The position numbers and the translations under genes were made by a program. Positions 45,517-54,437 of a stretch of 64,000 nt of DNA are shown piece after piece (position 1 is the first letter of the stretch; every line of letters starts with the position of its first letter). The notes below the pieces were generated by a model that ran no database searches, was not told where the DNA came from, and saw nothing but the letters and a program-made list of their open reading frames with translations. Origin of the DNA: Maricaulis sp. (lineage in GTDB: Bacteria; Pseudomonadota; Alphaproteobacteria; Caulobacterales; Maricaulaceae); contig NZ_JASBRI010000017.1 of NCBI RefSeq assembly GCF_030149515.1, positions 1-64,000 of the forward strand, written 5' to 3'.

Positions 45517-45954
45517 TTATCGCGCCGGCGGCTTGATCGCCATGCGAAGCAGGCCGAGGCTTTTCTGATACAGGGTCAACGCGCTTTCGTACTGCATGCG
45601 CGTGTCCTGGGCGCGGACCATCTGTTCTTCCAGAACGACCGAATTGCCGTTGATGGTGGTTTCCGAATCCGGCGCGTCCATGCTGTCCCAGGTGCGCGCC
45701 ACGGCGTCCGAGGAGCCGCGCATGTGCCCGGCCTCGGTGGCCGCCATGCGCACGCCCCCCGACGACGGGCCGGACGCCTCGTTGCGCATCTGCCGCTGCA
45801 GCGCACGCTGGAAGTCGGCCACGTCGAGATCCTTCGCGGTGTAGCCGGGCGTATTCGCGTTCGCCACATTCTCCGAGAGCACGCGCTGGCGCTCGGCGTG
45901 GAAACTCATCGATTGTCGAAGAAGTCCCAGGACCGGGACGTCATCGGGCCGCAT
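45517..45954 (-). CDS. flgB: Flagellar basal-body rod protein FlgB
   Basis: 145 aa. N-terminal MSFHAERQRVLSENVANANTPGYTAKDLDVADF is the rod-protein signature. It is the first gene of flgB-flgC-fliE, and a CtrA box lies just upstream. Confidence 0.94.
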   Translation of the reverse strand: MRPDDVPVLGLLRQSMSFHAERQRVLSENVANANTPGYTAKDLDVADFQRALQRQMRNEASGPSSGGVRMAATEAGHMRGSSDAVARTWDSMDAPDSETTINGNSVVLEEQMVRAQDTRMQYESALTLYQKSLGLLRMAIKPPAR

Positions 45955-45999
45955 GCGCGAATCCCCTTTTCTACCGGTATCGAAGGTGCGCCGGCACGG

Positions 46000-46015
46000 T
46001 TAACGCGCACTTAAC
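46000..46015. promoter_or_regulatory. CtrA-type box between flgB and fliO
   Basis: TTAACGCGCACTTAAC is a full TTAA-N7-TTAAC CtrA box and reads as one in both directions. It lies between divergent flgBC-fliE and fliO-fliP operons, 46 bp from each start, and could activate both. Confidence 0.75.
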
Positions 46016-46061
46016 CGCATCAGCCCAGACACGATTCATCTCTTATGAGGCGGAAACAGCG

Positions 46062-46385
46062 ATGACCGACATCGTCGATTGGACGCACTATTTCTTCGCC
46101 GTTGCGGTGCTTGCGATCCTGGTCGGCGCGCTGGGTCTGTTCGGCCACGCCGTGCGCAAGGGCTGGATTCTGCAGAACGTGACCGGGCTGCGCGGTTTCG
46201 CCATGGGCAATCACCGGCGGCTGCGGCTGAAGGAGACGCTGGTCATCGATCCGCGGCGGCGCCTGGTGATCGTACAGGCCGATGCCACCGAACATGTGGT
46301 CTTGCTGGGCGCCGAGGCCGAAACCGTCCTGGCCAGCCAACCGGCCCCGCCGGAACCCGAAATGCCGTTGGAGGCCGCGTCATGA
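46062..46385 (+). CDS. fliO: Flagellar biosynthetic protein FliO
   Basis: 107 aa. One transmembrane helix (YFFAVAVLAILVGALGLFGHAV), then RLRLKETLVIDPRRRLVIVQADATEHVVLLG, the short FliO cytoplasmic domain. It assists FliP assembly. Its stop overlaps the fliP start (ATGA). Confidence 0.88.
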   Translation: MTDIVDWTHYFFAVAVLAILVGALGLFGHAVRKGWILQNVTGLRGFAMGNHRRLRLKETLVIDPRRRLVIVQADATEHVVLLGAEAETVLASQPAPPEPEMPLEAAS

Positions 46386-47134
46386 GACGGAAGGGTTTGT
46401 GGGCCTGTATCGTCCTGTTCGTCCTGGGCGTTCTGACCCTGGCAGGCGCCAGCGCGGATGCCCAGAGCATCACTATCGATACCGGCACGGAAGGCCAGCT
46501 CACCGAGCGCGTCCTGCAGCTGATCGCGCTTCTGACCGTCCTGTCGCTGGCCCCGTCCATCGTCATCATGACGACGAGTTTCGTGCGCATCGTCGTGGTG
46601 CTGTCGCTGTTGCGGACCGGGCTGGGCCTGCAGCAGAGCCCGCCCAACGCGGTCCTCGTCTCGCTGGCGATCTTCCTGACCGGTTTCATCATGGCGCCGG
46701 TTTTCACCCAGTCCTACGAAGAGGGCATCCAGCCCCTGCTGGAAGACGAGATCGAGCTGACCGAAGCCTTCGACCTGTCGACCGGTCCGCTGAAGACCTT
46801 CATGCTGACCCATACGCGCGAGGACGATCTCGCCCTCTTCATCGACATGTCGCAACAGCCGCCGCCGGAAACACCCGAAGCCACATCCTTCTGGATCGTC
46901 GCACCGGCCTTCATGATTTCCGAGCTGCGCCGTGCCTTCGAGATCGGCTTTCTTCTGTTCATTCCCTTCCTGATCATTGACCTGGTGGTGGCCTCCATCC
47001 TCATGTCGATGGGCATGATGATGCTGCCGCCGATCGTTATCTCCCTGCCCTTCAAGCTGATCTTCTTCGTGCTGATCGACGGCTGGCGCCTGGTGACCGG
47101 ATCGCTGATGCAGAGTTTCGGGACGGTGGGTTAG
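46382..47134 (+). CDS. fliP: Flagellar biosynthetic protein FliP
   Basis: 250 aa. A signal segment, then LLTVLSLAPSIVIMTTSFVRIVVVLSLLRTGLGLQQSPPNAVLVSLAIFLTGFIMAPV, the FliP signature, and C-terminal FLLFIPFLIIDLVVASILMSMGMMMLPP. Core of the export gate with FliQ and FliR. Translational overlap with fliO. Confidence 0.96.
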   Translation: MRRKGLWACIVLFVLGVLTLAGASADAQSITIDTGTEGQLTERVLQLIALLTVLSLAPSIVIMTTSFVRIVVVLSLLRTGLGLQQSPPNAVLVSLAIFLTGFIMAPVFTQSYEEGIQPLLEDEIELTEAFDLSTGPLKTFMLTHTREDDLALFIDMSQQPPPETPEATSFWIVAPAFMISELRRAFEIGFLLFIPFLIIDLVVASILMSMGMMMLPPIVISLPFKLIFFVLIDGWRLVTGSLMQSFGTVG

Positions 47135-47166
47135 CGGCCGGGCCGGCGGTCGCCAACGATGAACGC

Positions 47167-50100
47167 CTAGCTCGGCCCGCCACCATTGTTGAAGCGGTCG
47201 CGGAAGGGCTCCATGAAGGCGTCCAGCGTATCGATGCTGGCGATGCGGGTCGCGAGGTCCGAGAATCGGGCATTGCCCGGCGGGGCATCGGCATCGGTCA
47301 GGAGTTCGAAGGCCGCAGTCTGGTCGGTCTGTGCCATCAACGCGCCGTACCGGCTGCCCAGCCGGGCCGATCCCGCAGTGTCACGGGCCAGGGAATAGGC
47401 AATCGCAGCGCGCATCACATCGGCCTGTTCGGACAGATCGAGCGCGTCGTCATTCGTGTACCGGTTACCCAGCAGGGCTTCGAGCCGGCGGCCGGCCGAC
47501 GCCCAGTCGCGCTGGGTCCAGGCCACATCGGCACGCAGGCGGTTTGCCGGTTCCGACTGATCCGTTGCGATCAGTTCCAGCGCCTGGTCGTGGCGGCCCA
47601 GCTCGGACAGGGCGCGCGCCTCGAGCAGATAGCGCTCATTGACCAGAGGCCGGGGCAGGCCGGCCACGCGCGACGTGCGGACCGCATTCAGCGCATCCTC
47701 GTAGCGCCGGTCCATCAGATAGACGATCGCTAGATCGGTTGCCACGCGGGCCCGGGCCATGGGTTCACGCAGGCGGCTCTCGACCTGGTGCTGCAGCAAT
47801 TCGGCGGCCGGGTCGAGCAGGTCAAAGGCGATGAGCCGGTCCGCGAGGCGCCGGATCATGCGGTCCCCGTCAGTGCCGATGGGCGCGAGGTGCTGATACT
47901 GGTAGAAGATCGCGACGGCCTCGACGGGGTCCATCCGGTCCGCCTCGCCCTCCAGGAAGAGCCGCCGGAATATGGTGGACATGCCCTCCCCGATGCGGCG
48001 GCCGGCTTCGGTATTGGGGAAACGCGCCTGGGCCGTGTCCATGGTTTCCAGTCCGCGGGCATACTGTCCCGAGCCGACATAGAGTTCGCCCAGCATGCGC
48101 ACCGTTTCCAGCTCGATCGTGTCACCGCGCCAGCGAAAACGCAGATTTTCCAGATTGTCGATCGCTTCGGCGCGCGTGATCGCGCCGGTCGCCAGCTGCA
48201 GCCGGTAGAGATCGAACAGGGCCAGCGCCTCCATCGGCGCATCGCCCGACCGGGAGAGCGTTTCCAGCGCGGCGATCGCGCCTTCCATATCGCCCTCCGC
48301 CTCCGCCAGGCGCGCGGCGATATAGTCCGCCTGGAGACGGGTGCGCGCACCGGGTTCGCCGGTTTCCAGACGGTAGAGATAGTCCTGTGCGGCGGCGTAG
48401 TCGCCCAGCTCCAGCGCCGCACGCGCATGCGCCACATGGAAACGGGCCTGCCAGTCCGGCGGATAGTGGTAGATCGTGGCCTCGCCGTTGGAGAAACGCC
48501 GGCGGGCATCCTGCCAGCGCTCTTCCCCCACCGCCGTCATGGCCCGCCACAGGTCGGCAGCCGGATCCATCGCAAGCGATGCGTGGGCAAGATAGTCCTC
48601 GGCATCGTCCAGCCGGTTCATCATGTAGCTGGCCACGCCCTGCATGGCGCGAATATGGGCATCATTCGCCAGCGCGGGCTCTTCCCCGACCGCCAGTTCG
48701 ATCATGCCCAGCGCCTCGGGTGCCAGCTGGTTGGCCAGAAGGAAGCGCGCCAGTGCGACCTGCCCGTCGGTTCCGTCCTCAAGGGCGGCCCGGCGCAAGC
48801 GCGCGCGCCATTCTTCCGGGAAATGACCGTCGCCATCCCAGGCATCGAAATACATCAGCGCGGGCGAGGAAATGTTGGCGAGTACCGACTCGTCGGGGCG
48901 GCCGGATGCACCGCCGGCCGGCGTCAGGTCGAGCCCGCCCGGACGGCCGATGGCTGCCCCCGAGCCCGTGAGCTGGATCACGATATCCTCGGCAATCGCC
49001 TCGACGGCGGCGCCCTGCGCACTCGGCAGCAATGCGCCACCGACGAATTCGCTGCGGGCGGTCAGGCCCTGAACGGGCGCACCGGCCGTGACGACCGCAA
49101 TCCGGTCACCGACCACGGGATCGTCGACCCAGCGAATCTCGCGCGCCTCGGCCATGTCCAGCAGGATGCGGCCCGGCCGGGACCGGCGCGCATCGCGGCG
49201 CACCTGGATAGGCCGGGGCGGTGACTGGATGCTCTCGGAGAACACGATCGTCCAGCGGCTGCCGTCAATGCGCGCTTCGGCCTGCGAGGCCGCGGGCACG
49301 ACGATACGGGCAGCGCTCCAGTCCTCACCCCGCACGGCGCTGAAATCGCGCACATGCCGGCGATTGGTGGTGTCGAGTTCGCGCAGATCGAGGTCGGCCC
49401 CGGCATCGAAGACGATCCAGACCGCCTCACCACGGCGGAATACCGCGGCACCGAGCGGCGCGGCCCAGTCGAACTCCACACGCAGGTCGCCGTTGTATTC
49501 CGACATGTTGGCGCGCACCGTGCCGCTGTCGGGAACGGGGTCGGCGCCCGGTTCGACCGGGTCGGCTGCCGCGGTTCCGGCCGGCTGGGCGGCCGGCGGC
49601 TGGCTGGCAGCGGGCTGCAGATTGGCCGGCCCGGCCGGTTCCGGATCGGTCCCGGTTTCGGGCGCAGCGGCCGGCGGGGCCGCCTCGTCAATGCCGGACG
49701 CGGGCTCGTCTGCATCCTCGGCATCCACGCCGCCAAGCTGGGCTAGAAGGGTCGCCGCATCGACGGTATCGGGATCGGGCAGATCCACCACCACGCGGCC
49801 GCCCTCGCCCCATGCCCGCACCTGCACGCCGGGATCGACAGTCAGGCGCAGCACCCATTCATCACCCTCGCGCCGGGCCGAGACGGTTTCAAGATGACGC
49901 GGCGGAGAACCGGCAAGCCGGTTCAGCGAGATGTCTGCAGGCTGTGCGAAGCGCACTTCCGCCTCGCGGCCATCCTGGCTCAGCGTGAAATCAACCTCGC
50001 GCGGCCAGAGGAATTCGATGCGCGTGTATTCGGTGGCCTGACCGACGCGATACTGCACGGGCAGCGGATCGGCGGGCGGCGGAGGCGGTGCCGGCATGGC

Positions 50101-50565
50101 GGCCAGTTCAGCCGCGCGCCGGGCCTCCTCGCGTTCACGCGCCTCGCGCGGGGATACGACGCCATCCGGCGCCGGAGCGCCCAGTGGCACGAGATCGATC
50201 GCCACCTGGTCATAGCTCGACGAGACATGGGCATCGGCCGGACGATTGAGCGCCACTCGCAGTGTCGCCCCGTCCGGATCCAGCCGCGCCCGTGCGGCCA
50301 GATCGCCCAGCTGTTCGGCCAGGTCGGCGGTATCGGCCCTCAAAGGCTCGCTCAGCCGTGCGATCAACACGGTATGCTGGACCGTGGCCTCGGCCGTGGG
50401 CCGGCTGTCGGCGACGCGGTCGTCATAGTCGATCAGGATTCGCGCACCGGTCCCGTTCCGCTCGACGACAAAGGCCCCGGCCGTCTGGGCCAGGGCTGTC
50501 GAACCGAGCAGGGCCAGCGCCAGGCTGCCTGCAAGAGTGGCGATATGTCTAGCCGCCTTCGGCAA
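47167..50565 (-). CDS. Very large secreted TPR protein in the flagellar cluster
   Basis: 1132 aa. A signal peptide (GSLALALLGSTALA) is followed by two beta-rich segments resembling AMIN-type domains (for example TRIEFLWPREVDFTLSQDGREAEVRF), a low-complexity Pro/Ala linker (about residues 280-350), and a C-terminal half of tetratricopeptide-like helices (GDYAAAQDYLYRLETGEPG, YARGLETMDTAQARF). I do not know its function. It overlaps the MotE-like gene by 17 nt and belongs to the fliL-fliM operon, so a role at the flagellum or cell envelope is likely. Confidence 0.72.
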   Translation of the reverse strand: MPKAARHIATLAGSLALALLGSTALAQTAGAFVVERNGTGARILIDYDDRVADSRPTAEATVQHTVLIARLSEPLRADTADLAEQLGDLAARARLDPDGATLRVALNRPADAHVSSSYDQVAIDLVPLGAPAPDGVVSPREAREREEARRAAELAAMPAPPPPPADPLPVQYRVGQATEYTRIEFLWPREVDFTLSQDGREAEVRFAQPADISLNRLAGSPPRHLETVSARREGDEWVLRLTVDPGVQVRAWGEGGRVVVDLPDPDTVDAATLLAQLGGVDAEDADEPASGIDEAAPPAAAPETGTDPEPAGPANLQPAASQPPAAQPAGTAAADPVEPGADPVPDSGTVRANMSEYNGDLRVEFDWAAPLGAAVFRRGEAVWIVFDAGADLDLRELDTTNRRHVRDFSAVRGEDWSAARIVVPAASQAEARIDGSRWTIVFSESIQSPPRPIQVRRDARRSRPGRILLDMAEAREIRWVDDPVVGDRIAVVTAGAPVQGLTARSEFVGGALLPSAQGAAVEAIAEDIVIQLTGSGAAIGRPGGLDLTPAGGASGRPDESVLANISSPALMYFDAWDGDGHFPEEWRARLRRAALEDGTDGQVALARFLLANQLAPEALGMIELAVGEEPALANDAHIRAMQGVASYMMNRLDDAEDYLAHASLAMDPAADLWRAMTAVGEERWQDARRRFSNGEATIYHYPPDWQARFHVAHARAALELGDYAAAQDYLYRLETGEPGARTRLQADYIAARLAEAEGDMEGAIAALETLSRSGDAPMEALALFDLYRLQLATGAITRAEAIDNLENLRFRWRGDTIELETVRMLGELYVGSGQYARGLETMDTAQARFPNTEAGRRIGEGMSTIFRRLFLEGEADRMDPVEAVAIFYQYQHLAPIGTDGDRMIRRLADRLIAFDLLDPAAELLQHQVESRLREPMARARVATDLAIVYLMDRRYEDALNAVRTSRVAGLPRPLVNERYLLEARALSELGRHDQALELIATDQSEPANRLRADVAWTQRDWASAGRRLEALLGNRYTNDDALDLSEQADVMRAAIAYSLARDTAGSARLGSRYGALMAQTDQTAAFELLTDADAPPGNARFSDLATRIASIDTLDAFMEPFRDRFNNGGGPS

Positions 50566-51292
50566 GCCGGGCCTCCAGCTCAGCCACGGTGTCCGGCAAA
50601 TCGCTGCGGGCCGCCATGCGTTCGGTCAGCCGGGCCGCCGCATCGGGTGCCATTTCGGCCAGGATCGGTCCGAACTGCCGCTGCGACATGCGCGCGGCGA
50701 TCTGCAACTGGGTTGTCATGTCGAGGGTGGCGATCCGTTCAGCCGCATCGCGGGCATCCATCGCGCCGTACCAGGCCACGATGACCTGCATGTCCTCGCT
50801 CTCGCGCTCGGACAGGGAATTGGTCAATTCCTCGATCTGGTCGCGCAGCGCATTGAGCTCCTCGATCTTGCCGTCGACACGCTGTTCCATGGCCAGCATC
50901 AGTGCTTCGCGGGTTTCCAGCTGGGCCTCGCGGTCGTCCAGTTCGGCCGAACGTTCGCGCAGACGATAGATCACACGCTCTTCCTCGGCCGTACGCACAC
51001 CATTGGCAATGCGTTCGGCAAAGGCCGCCGACACTTCGCCGGCCGGCATCGCCGGAGCGGGCTCTGCGGCCGCCTCGGCGGCGTCTTCAGCGGCGTCGCC
51101 GGATTGTGCGGAGGCATCTTCGTCCGCATGATCGCCATCGCCGTCCTGCGCTTCGCCCTCGCCGGACACGAGCGTAGCGGCGTGGGCGTCCCACCAGTCG
51201 GCAGCACCATTGGCGACCGAGAGGGTCTTCAGGCCGAACAGGCCGCCCATGAGGACGGCGAGCACGGTGAGCAGGCGGATCGGTTCACGCAT
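50549..51292 (-). CDS. MotE-like flagellar protein (MgtE_N domain)
   Basis: 247 aa. One N-terminal transmembrane helix, an acidic disordered segment (about 50-85), a coiled coil, and a C-terminal MgtE-N-like domain AERIATLDMTTQLQIAARMSQRQFGPILAEMAPDAAARLTERMA. MotE of Sinorhizobium is a periplasmic chaperone for MotC. It is third in the fliL operon. Confidence 0.82.
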   Translation of the reverse strand: MREPIRLLTVLAVLMGGLFGLKTLSVANGAADWWDAHAATLVSGEGEAQDGDGDHADEDASAQSGDAAEDAAEAAAEPAPAMPAGEVSAAFAERIANGVRTAEEERVIYRLRERSAELDDREAQLETREALMLAMEQRVDGKIEELNALRDQIEELTNSLSERESEDMQVIVAWYGAMDARDAAERIATLDMTTQLQIAARMSQRQFGPILAEMAPDAAARLTERMAARSDLPDTVAELEARLAEGG

Positions 51293-51296
51293 GGAT

Positions 51297-51692
51297 CTAG
51301 CGGACGTCCTTCAGATCGTTGATGACGCGCGAGCCGGCGCCTTCGGGAAAGTACTCGCTGGCGCGGCGGCGCGTGGGGCGGCGGGAGGACGCCAGGCTTT
51401 CCGCCGTACGGTCGGCCTGGCCGGCCATCAAACGCAATTCGTCGGAGAGCTTGCGGGCCTCCGCAACCCGGGACTCGAGTTCCTTGCCCGACTGGGCCGT
51501 GGCGCGTTCCAAAGCAGCCAGGCTGGCGCGCGCCCGGTCGGTCGCCTCATTCAGGGCGATGACAGAGGACTGCACCCCGTCCTGTCCCTTTTTCAGGGCA
51601 TTCAGACGGCGGTCGACCCGCCAGCACATCACCACGGCGACCAGGAGCAGGGCGGCGACGAGGCCTTCGAAAACCAGAGCTGCGAGCGTCAT
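51297..51692 (-). CDS. DUF6468 flagellar-operon protein
   Basis: 131 aa. One N-terminal transmembrane helix and a coiled coil with Ala/Glu-rich repeats (ALNEATDRARASLAALERATAQSGKEL). DUF6468 is found downstream of fliM in related bacteria; its role is not known. It overlaps fliM by 4 nt. Confidence 0.8.
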   Translation of the reverse strand: MTLAALVFEGLVAALLLVAVVMCWRVDRRLNALKKGQDGVQSSVIALNEATDRARASLAALERATAQSGKELESRVAEARKLSDELRLMAGQADRTAESLASSRRPTRRRASEYFPEGAGSRVINDLKDVR

Positions 51693-52819
51693 GCGAACCT
51701 CATCATTGCTTTCTTGGCGCCCGGGGACAGCGGACCGTTCAGGCGCAGGGCTACATTGTGTCCGATACGGCCCATCCGGCCGCGCGTCAGCGGAACCTGC
51801 CCGCAGCGCAATTCGACTTCACTGTGCGGTGTGGCATCGAGGAAGAGCGTGTCGCCCACCTTCAGATCGGCGACCTTGCCCAGGGGCAGGCGCTGTTCGT
51901 CGAGTACCGCGTGAACTTCCATATTGGTCGACCACAGCTCGGTGGCGAGGTGGCCTTCCCAGATATTGTCGCGGCCGAACTTCTCGCCCATGAACTGCTG
52001 CAGCAGCATTTTCCGGATGGGTTCGAGCGTGGCATAGGGCAACATGAGCTCGATGCGGCCGCCGCGGTCTTCCATGTCGATGCGCAGCTTGACCAGGATG
52101 GCGGCATTGGCCGGACGCGCAATCGCCGCAAAACGGGGATTGGTTTCAACCCGTTCAAGATCGAAATCGACTTCGGTGAGCGGGGCGAAGGCCTGCTTGG
52201 CATCGTCCAGCACGACCTCGATCATGCGCTCGACCAGCATCCGTTCGATCGTCGTGTACGGACGTCCCTCGATACGCATGGCCGAGGTGCCCCGGCGGCC
52301 GCCGAGCAGCACGTCCACGATCGAGTAGATCAGGTTGGAGTCGACCGTCAGCAGGCCGTAATTGTCCAGCTGCTGGGCCCGGAACACGGCCAGGATGGCC
52401 GGCAGCGGGATCGAGTTGAGATAGTCGCCGAAACGGATCGAGGAAATATTGTCGAGCGAGACTTCCACGTTGTCGGACGTGAAATTGCGCAGCGAGGTCG
52501 TCATCAGGCGCACGAGGCGGTCGAAGACGATCTCCAGCATCGGCAGGCGTTCATAGGAGACCAGCGCCGAATTGATGATGGCGCGGATGCCGGACTTGTC
52601 GGCCGCATCGTCATCGCTGAGCGAGAAGCCGAGCAGGCTGTCGATCTCATCCTGGTTGAGGATGCGTTCCGGACCGCCGCCGACCGTGGGAAGTTCCTGG
52701 TCTTCGTCATCGCCGCCGACCATTGCCTCCCATTCGGACGCCAGGTCGAGGTCGTCACCGTCCTCGGCCATGGCCTCCCATTCGGCTGCCAGCGCGTCTT
52801 GATCCAAATCGTCAGACAT
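51689..52819 (-). CDS. fliM: Flagellar motor switch protein FliM
   Basis: 376 aa. The middle CheC-like domain and C-terminal SPOA-type domain (VADLKVGDTLFLDATPHSEVELRCGQVPLTRG) are seen, and ILNQDEIDSLLGF is the N-terminal CheY-binding-type motif. C-ring switch protein. The start at 52819 is chosen over the upstream frame to 52852. It lies 22 nt after fliL. Confidence 0.96.
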   Translation of the reverse strand: MSDDLDQDALAAEWEAMAEDGDDLDLASEWEAMVGGDDEDQELPTVGGGPERILNQDEIDSLLGFSLSDDDAADKSGIRAIINSALVSYERLPMLEIVFDRLVRLMTTSLRNFTSDNVEVSLDNISSIRFGDYLNSIPLPAILAVFRAQQLDNYGLLTVDSNLIYSIVDVLLGGRRGTSAMRIEGRPYTTIERMLVERMIEVVLDDAKQAFAPLTEVDFDLERVETNPRFAAIARPANAAILVKLRIDMEDRGGRIELMLPYATLEPIRKMLLQQFMGEKFGRDNIWEGHLATELWSTNMEVHAVLDEQRLPLGKVADLKVGDTLFLDATPHSEVELRCGQVPLTRGRMGRIGHNVALRLNGPLSPGAKKAMMRFA

Positions 52820-52841
52820 TGAGCGTTCGATCCTGTTGGGG

Positions 52842-53408
52842 TTAGTCGACAATCATGAATTGCTGGATGAGCACGGCATCCACCTGGGCCGGCTCGATGG
52901 CGAGATTCACGCGGCGCAGCAATTCCAGCCTCACGCGATGCATGCCGGCCGAACCATAGAGGTCGTCCTCGCGCAGCTCGCGCAGGAACATGATGAACTG
53001 GTCCATGATCGAGTCGACATTGGCTTCCAGCACGGCACCGAGCTGGGGATTGCTGGATTCGAAGGACACTTCCAGCTGCAGGATGACCGGGCGGCCGTCG
53101 GACGAGCGGATATTGGTCGTGATGGTTTCGACCGCGCCCTCGCCTTCGGACAGGTCATAATAAAAGACCTCGCCACCATGCGTATCGGCGGCCGATGCCT
53201 CGTGATGCTCGCCGTCCCCGGCCTGCGCGGCGTCGGCGTGCCCGGCTTCGTCATCGCCGCCACCGGAGAACAGGAGGAAGCCGCCGACACCTGCCAGAAG
53301 CAGGATCAGCACCGGCAAGCCAATGAAAAGAGCCAGTTTTATCGGGCTCTTCTTCGGCTTTTCCTCGCCTTCGGTTTCGTCTTCGATGTCGTCATTCTCG
53401 TCGGACAT
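52842..53408 (-). CDS. fliL: Flagellar basal body-associated protein FliL
   Basis: 188 aa. One transmembrane helix (LALFIGLPVLILLLAGVGGFLLF), a His/Glu/Asp-rich linker (HADAAQAGDGEHHEA), then the FliL domain ending IEPAQVDAVLIQQFMIVD. It stabilises stator-rotor contact. First gene of fliL-fliM-DUF6468-MotE-TPR. Divergent from flgF. Confidence 0.93.
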   Translation of the reverse strand: MSDENDDIEDETEGEEKPKKSPIKLALFIGLPVLILLLAGVGGFLLFSGGGDDEAGHADAAQAGDGEHHEASAADTHGGEVFYYDLSEGEGAVETITTNIRSSDGRPVILQLEVSFESSNPQLGAVLEANVDSIMDQFIMFLRELREDDLYGSAGMHRVRLELLRRVNLAIEPAQVDAVLIQQFMIVD

Positions 53409-53516
53409 GCCGCAGGCTCCACACGGAAGAATCGTCTGAAACCATTAACGGTCAGCGCGGTTAACGTTTCGTAGTGATGGCGCCGAGCCCGGCAACTTCT
53501 TCCCACCTGCCCGGAC

Positions 53517-53533
53517 GCCTTTGCCGCAAAGGC
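53517..53533. promoter_or_regulatory. Palindromic enhancer-like site upstream of flgF
   Basis: GCCTTTGC-C-GCAAAGGC is a perfect 8+8 bp palindrome about 92 bp upstream of the predicted flgF start site. That spacing fits an enhancer for a sigma-54 activator such as FlbD, which acts at such distances in Caulobacter. The protein is inferred. Confidence 0.5.
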
Positions 53534-53590
53534 AAGGCCTGCCCCGCACCTCCATCCACCCAACCCCCTGATAACCAAGAAAATTAACCT

Positions 53591-53606
53591 TGGCACGGAG
53601 CGTGCA
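53591..53606 (+). promoter_or_regulatory. Sigma-54 promoter of flgF operon
   Basis: TGGCACGGAGCGTGCA fits the sigma-54 consensus TGGCACR-N4-TTGCW with one mismatch. GG and GC are exactly 10 bp apart. It is about 70 bp before the flgF start. Confidence 0.85.
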
Positions 53607-53670
53607 CCAGGCAGGGCAACCGCTGCGACACGACGGCGGAAATTGAGGTATCCAGAAAGGAAACCGCCCG

Positions 53671-54423
53671 ATGGACAACGCAATCATGATCGGCCTCACG
53701 CGCCAGATGACCCTTCGCCGGGGCATGGACGTGATCGCCAACAACATCGCCAACGCCAACACCGCCGGCTTCAAGGTCGAATCGCTCCTCCTTGAGAACC
53801 AGCCCGCCCGCACGGCCGAGCATGCCGACGGCCCCGCCGACCTCCAGTATGTGAATACCTGGGGCATGGGCCGCGACTTCAGCCAGGGCGAAATGGAGCT
53901 GACGGGCCGCCCCTTCGATGTCGCCATCGAGGGCGAGGGTTTCTTCGCGGTCGAGGTGGACGGCGAGGAACAGTATACCCGCGACGGCCGCTTCCGTACG
54001 GACGCCCAGGGTCTGCTGGTCGCCGCCGACGGCGCCCCGGTGCTCGATGCCGACACGCGCGCGCCCATCCTGCTCGATCCCAACGCCTCCGAGACCGTCA
54101 TCATCAATGGCGGTACGGTGATGCAGGACGGTGTGCAGGTCGGCCGGATCGGCGTGTTCGAGATGCCGGACCGCTCGGTGATGTCGAAAGAGGGTAATGG
54201 CCGCTACACCATCCCCGCGTCCGACAATCCCGACGATCAGCCCCAGGCCATGTTCGATCCCGTCGTGCGGCAGGGCTATGTCGAACGCTCCAATGTCCAG
54301 TCCATTCTCGAACTCACCGACATGATGGCCATCATGCGGTCCTACCAGTCCGTCTCGAAATTCCTGAACGACGCCGAAGACCTGAACAAGCGCGCCATCG
54401 AGCGCCTCGGCCGCGTCAGCTAA
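53671..54423 (+). CDS. flgF: Flagellar basal-body rod protein FlgF
   Basis: 250 aa. The rod motif QMTLRRGMDVIANNIANANTAGFKVESLL and C-terminal ILELTDMMAIMRSYQSVSKFLNDAEDLNKRAIERLG are typical. Proximal/distal rod junction protein. First gene of flgF-flgG-flgA-flgH. Confidence 0.95.
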   Translation: MDNAIMIGLTRQMTLRRGMDVIANNIANANTAGFKVESLLLENQPARTAEHADGPADLQYVNTWGMGRDFSQGEMELTGRPFDVAIEGEGFFAVEVDGEEQYTRDGRFRTDAQGLLVAADGAPVLDADTRAPILLDPNASETVIINGGTVMQDGVQVGRIGVFEMPDRSVMSKEGNGRYTIPASDNPDDQPQAMFDPVVRQGYVERSNVQSILELTDMMAIMRSYQSVSKFLNDAEDLNKRAIERLGRVS

Positions 54424-54437
54424 GGAGGAGTTGAACC

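Noticed and set aside
53452-53466. TTAA repeats before fliL as a CtrA box
   Set aside because: The spacing between the TTAA halves is 12 bp, not 7.
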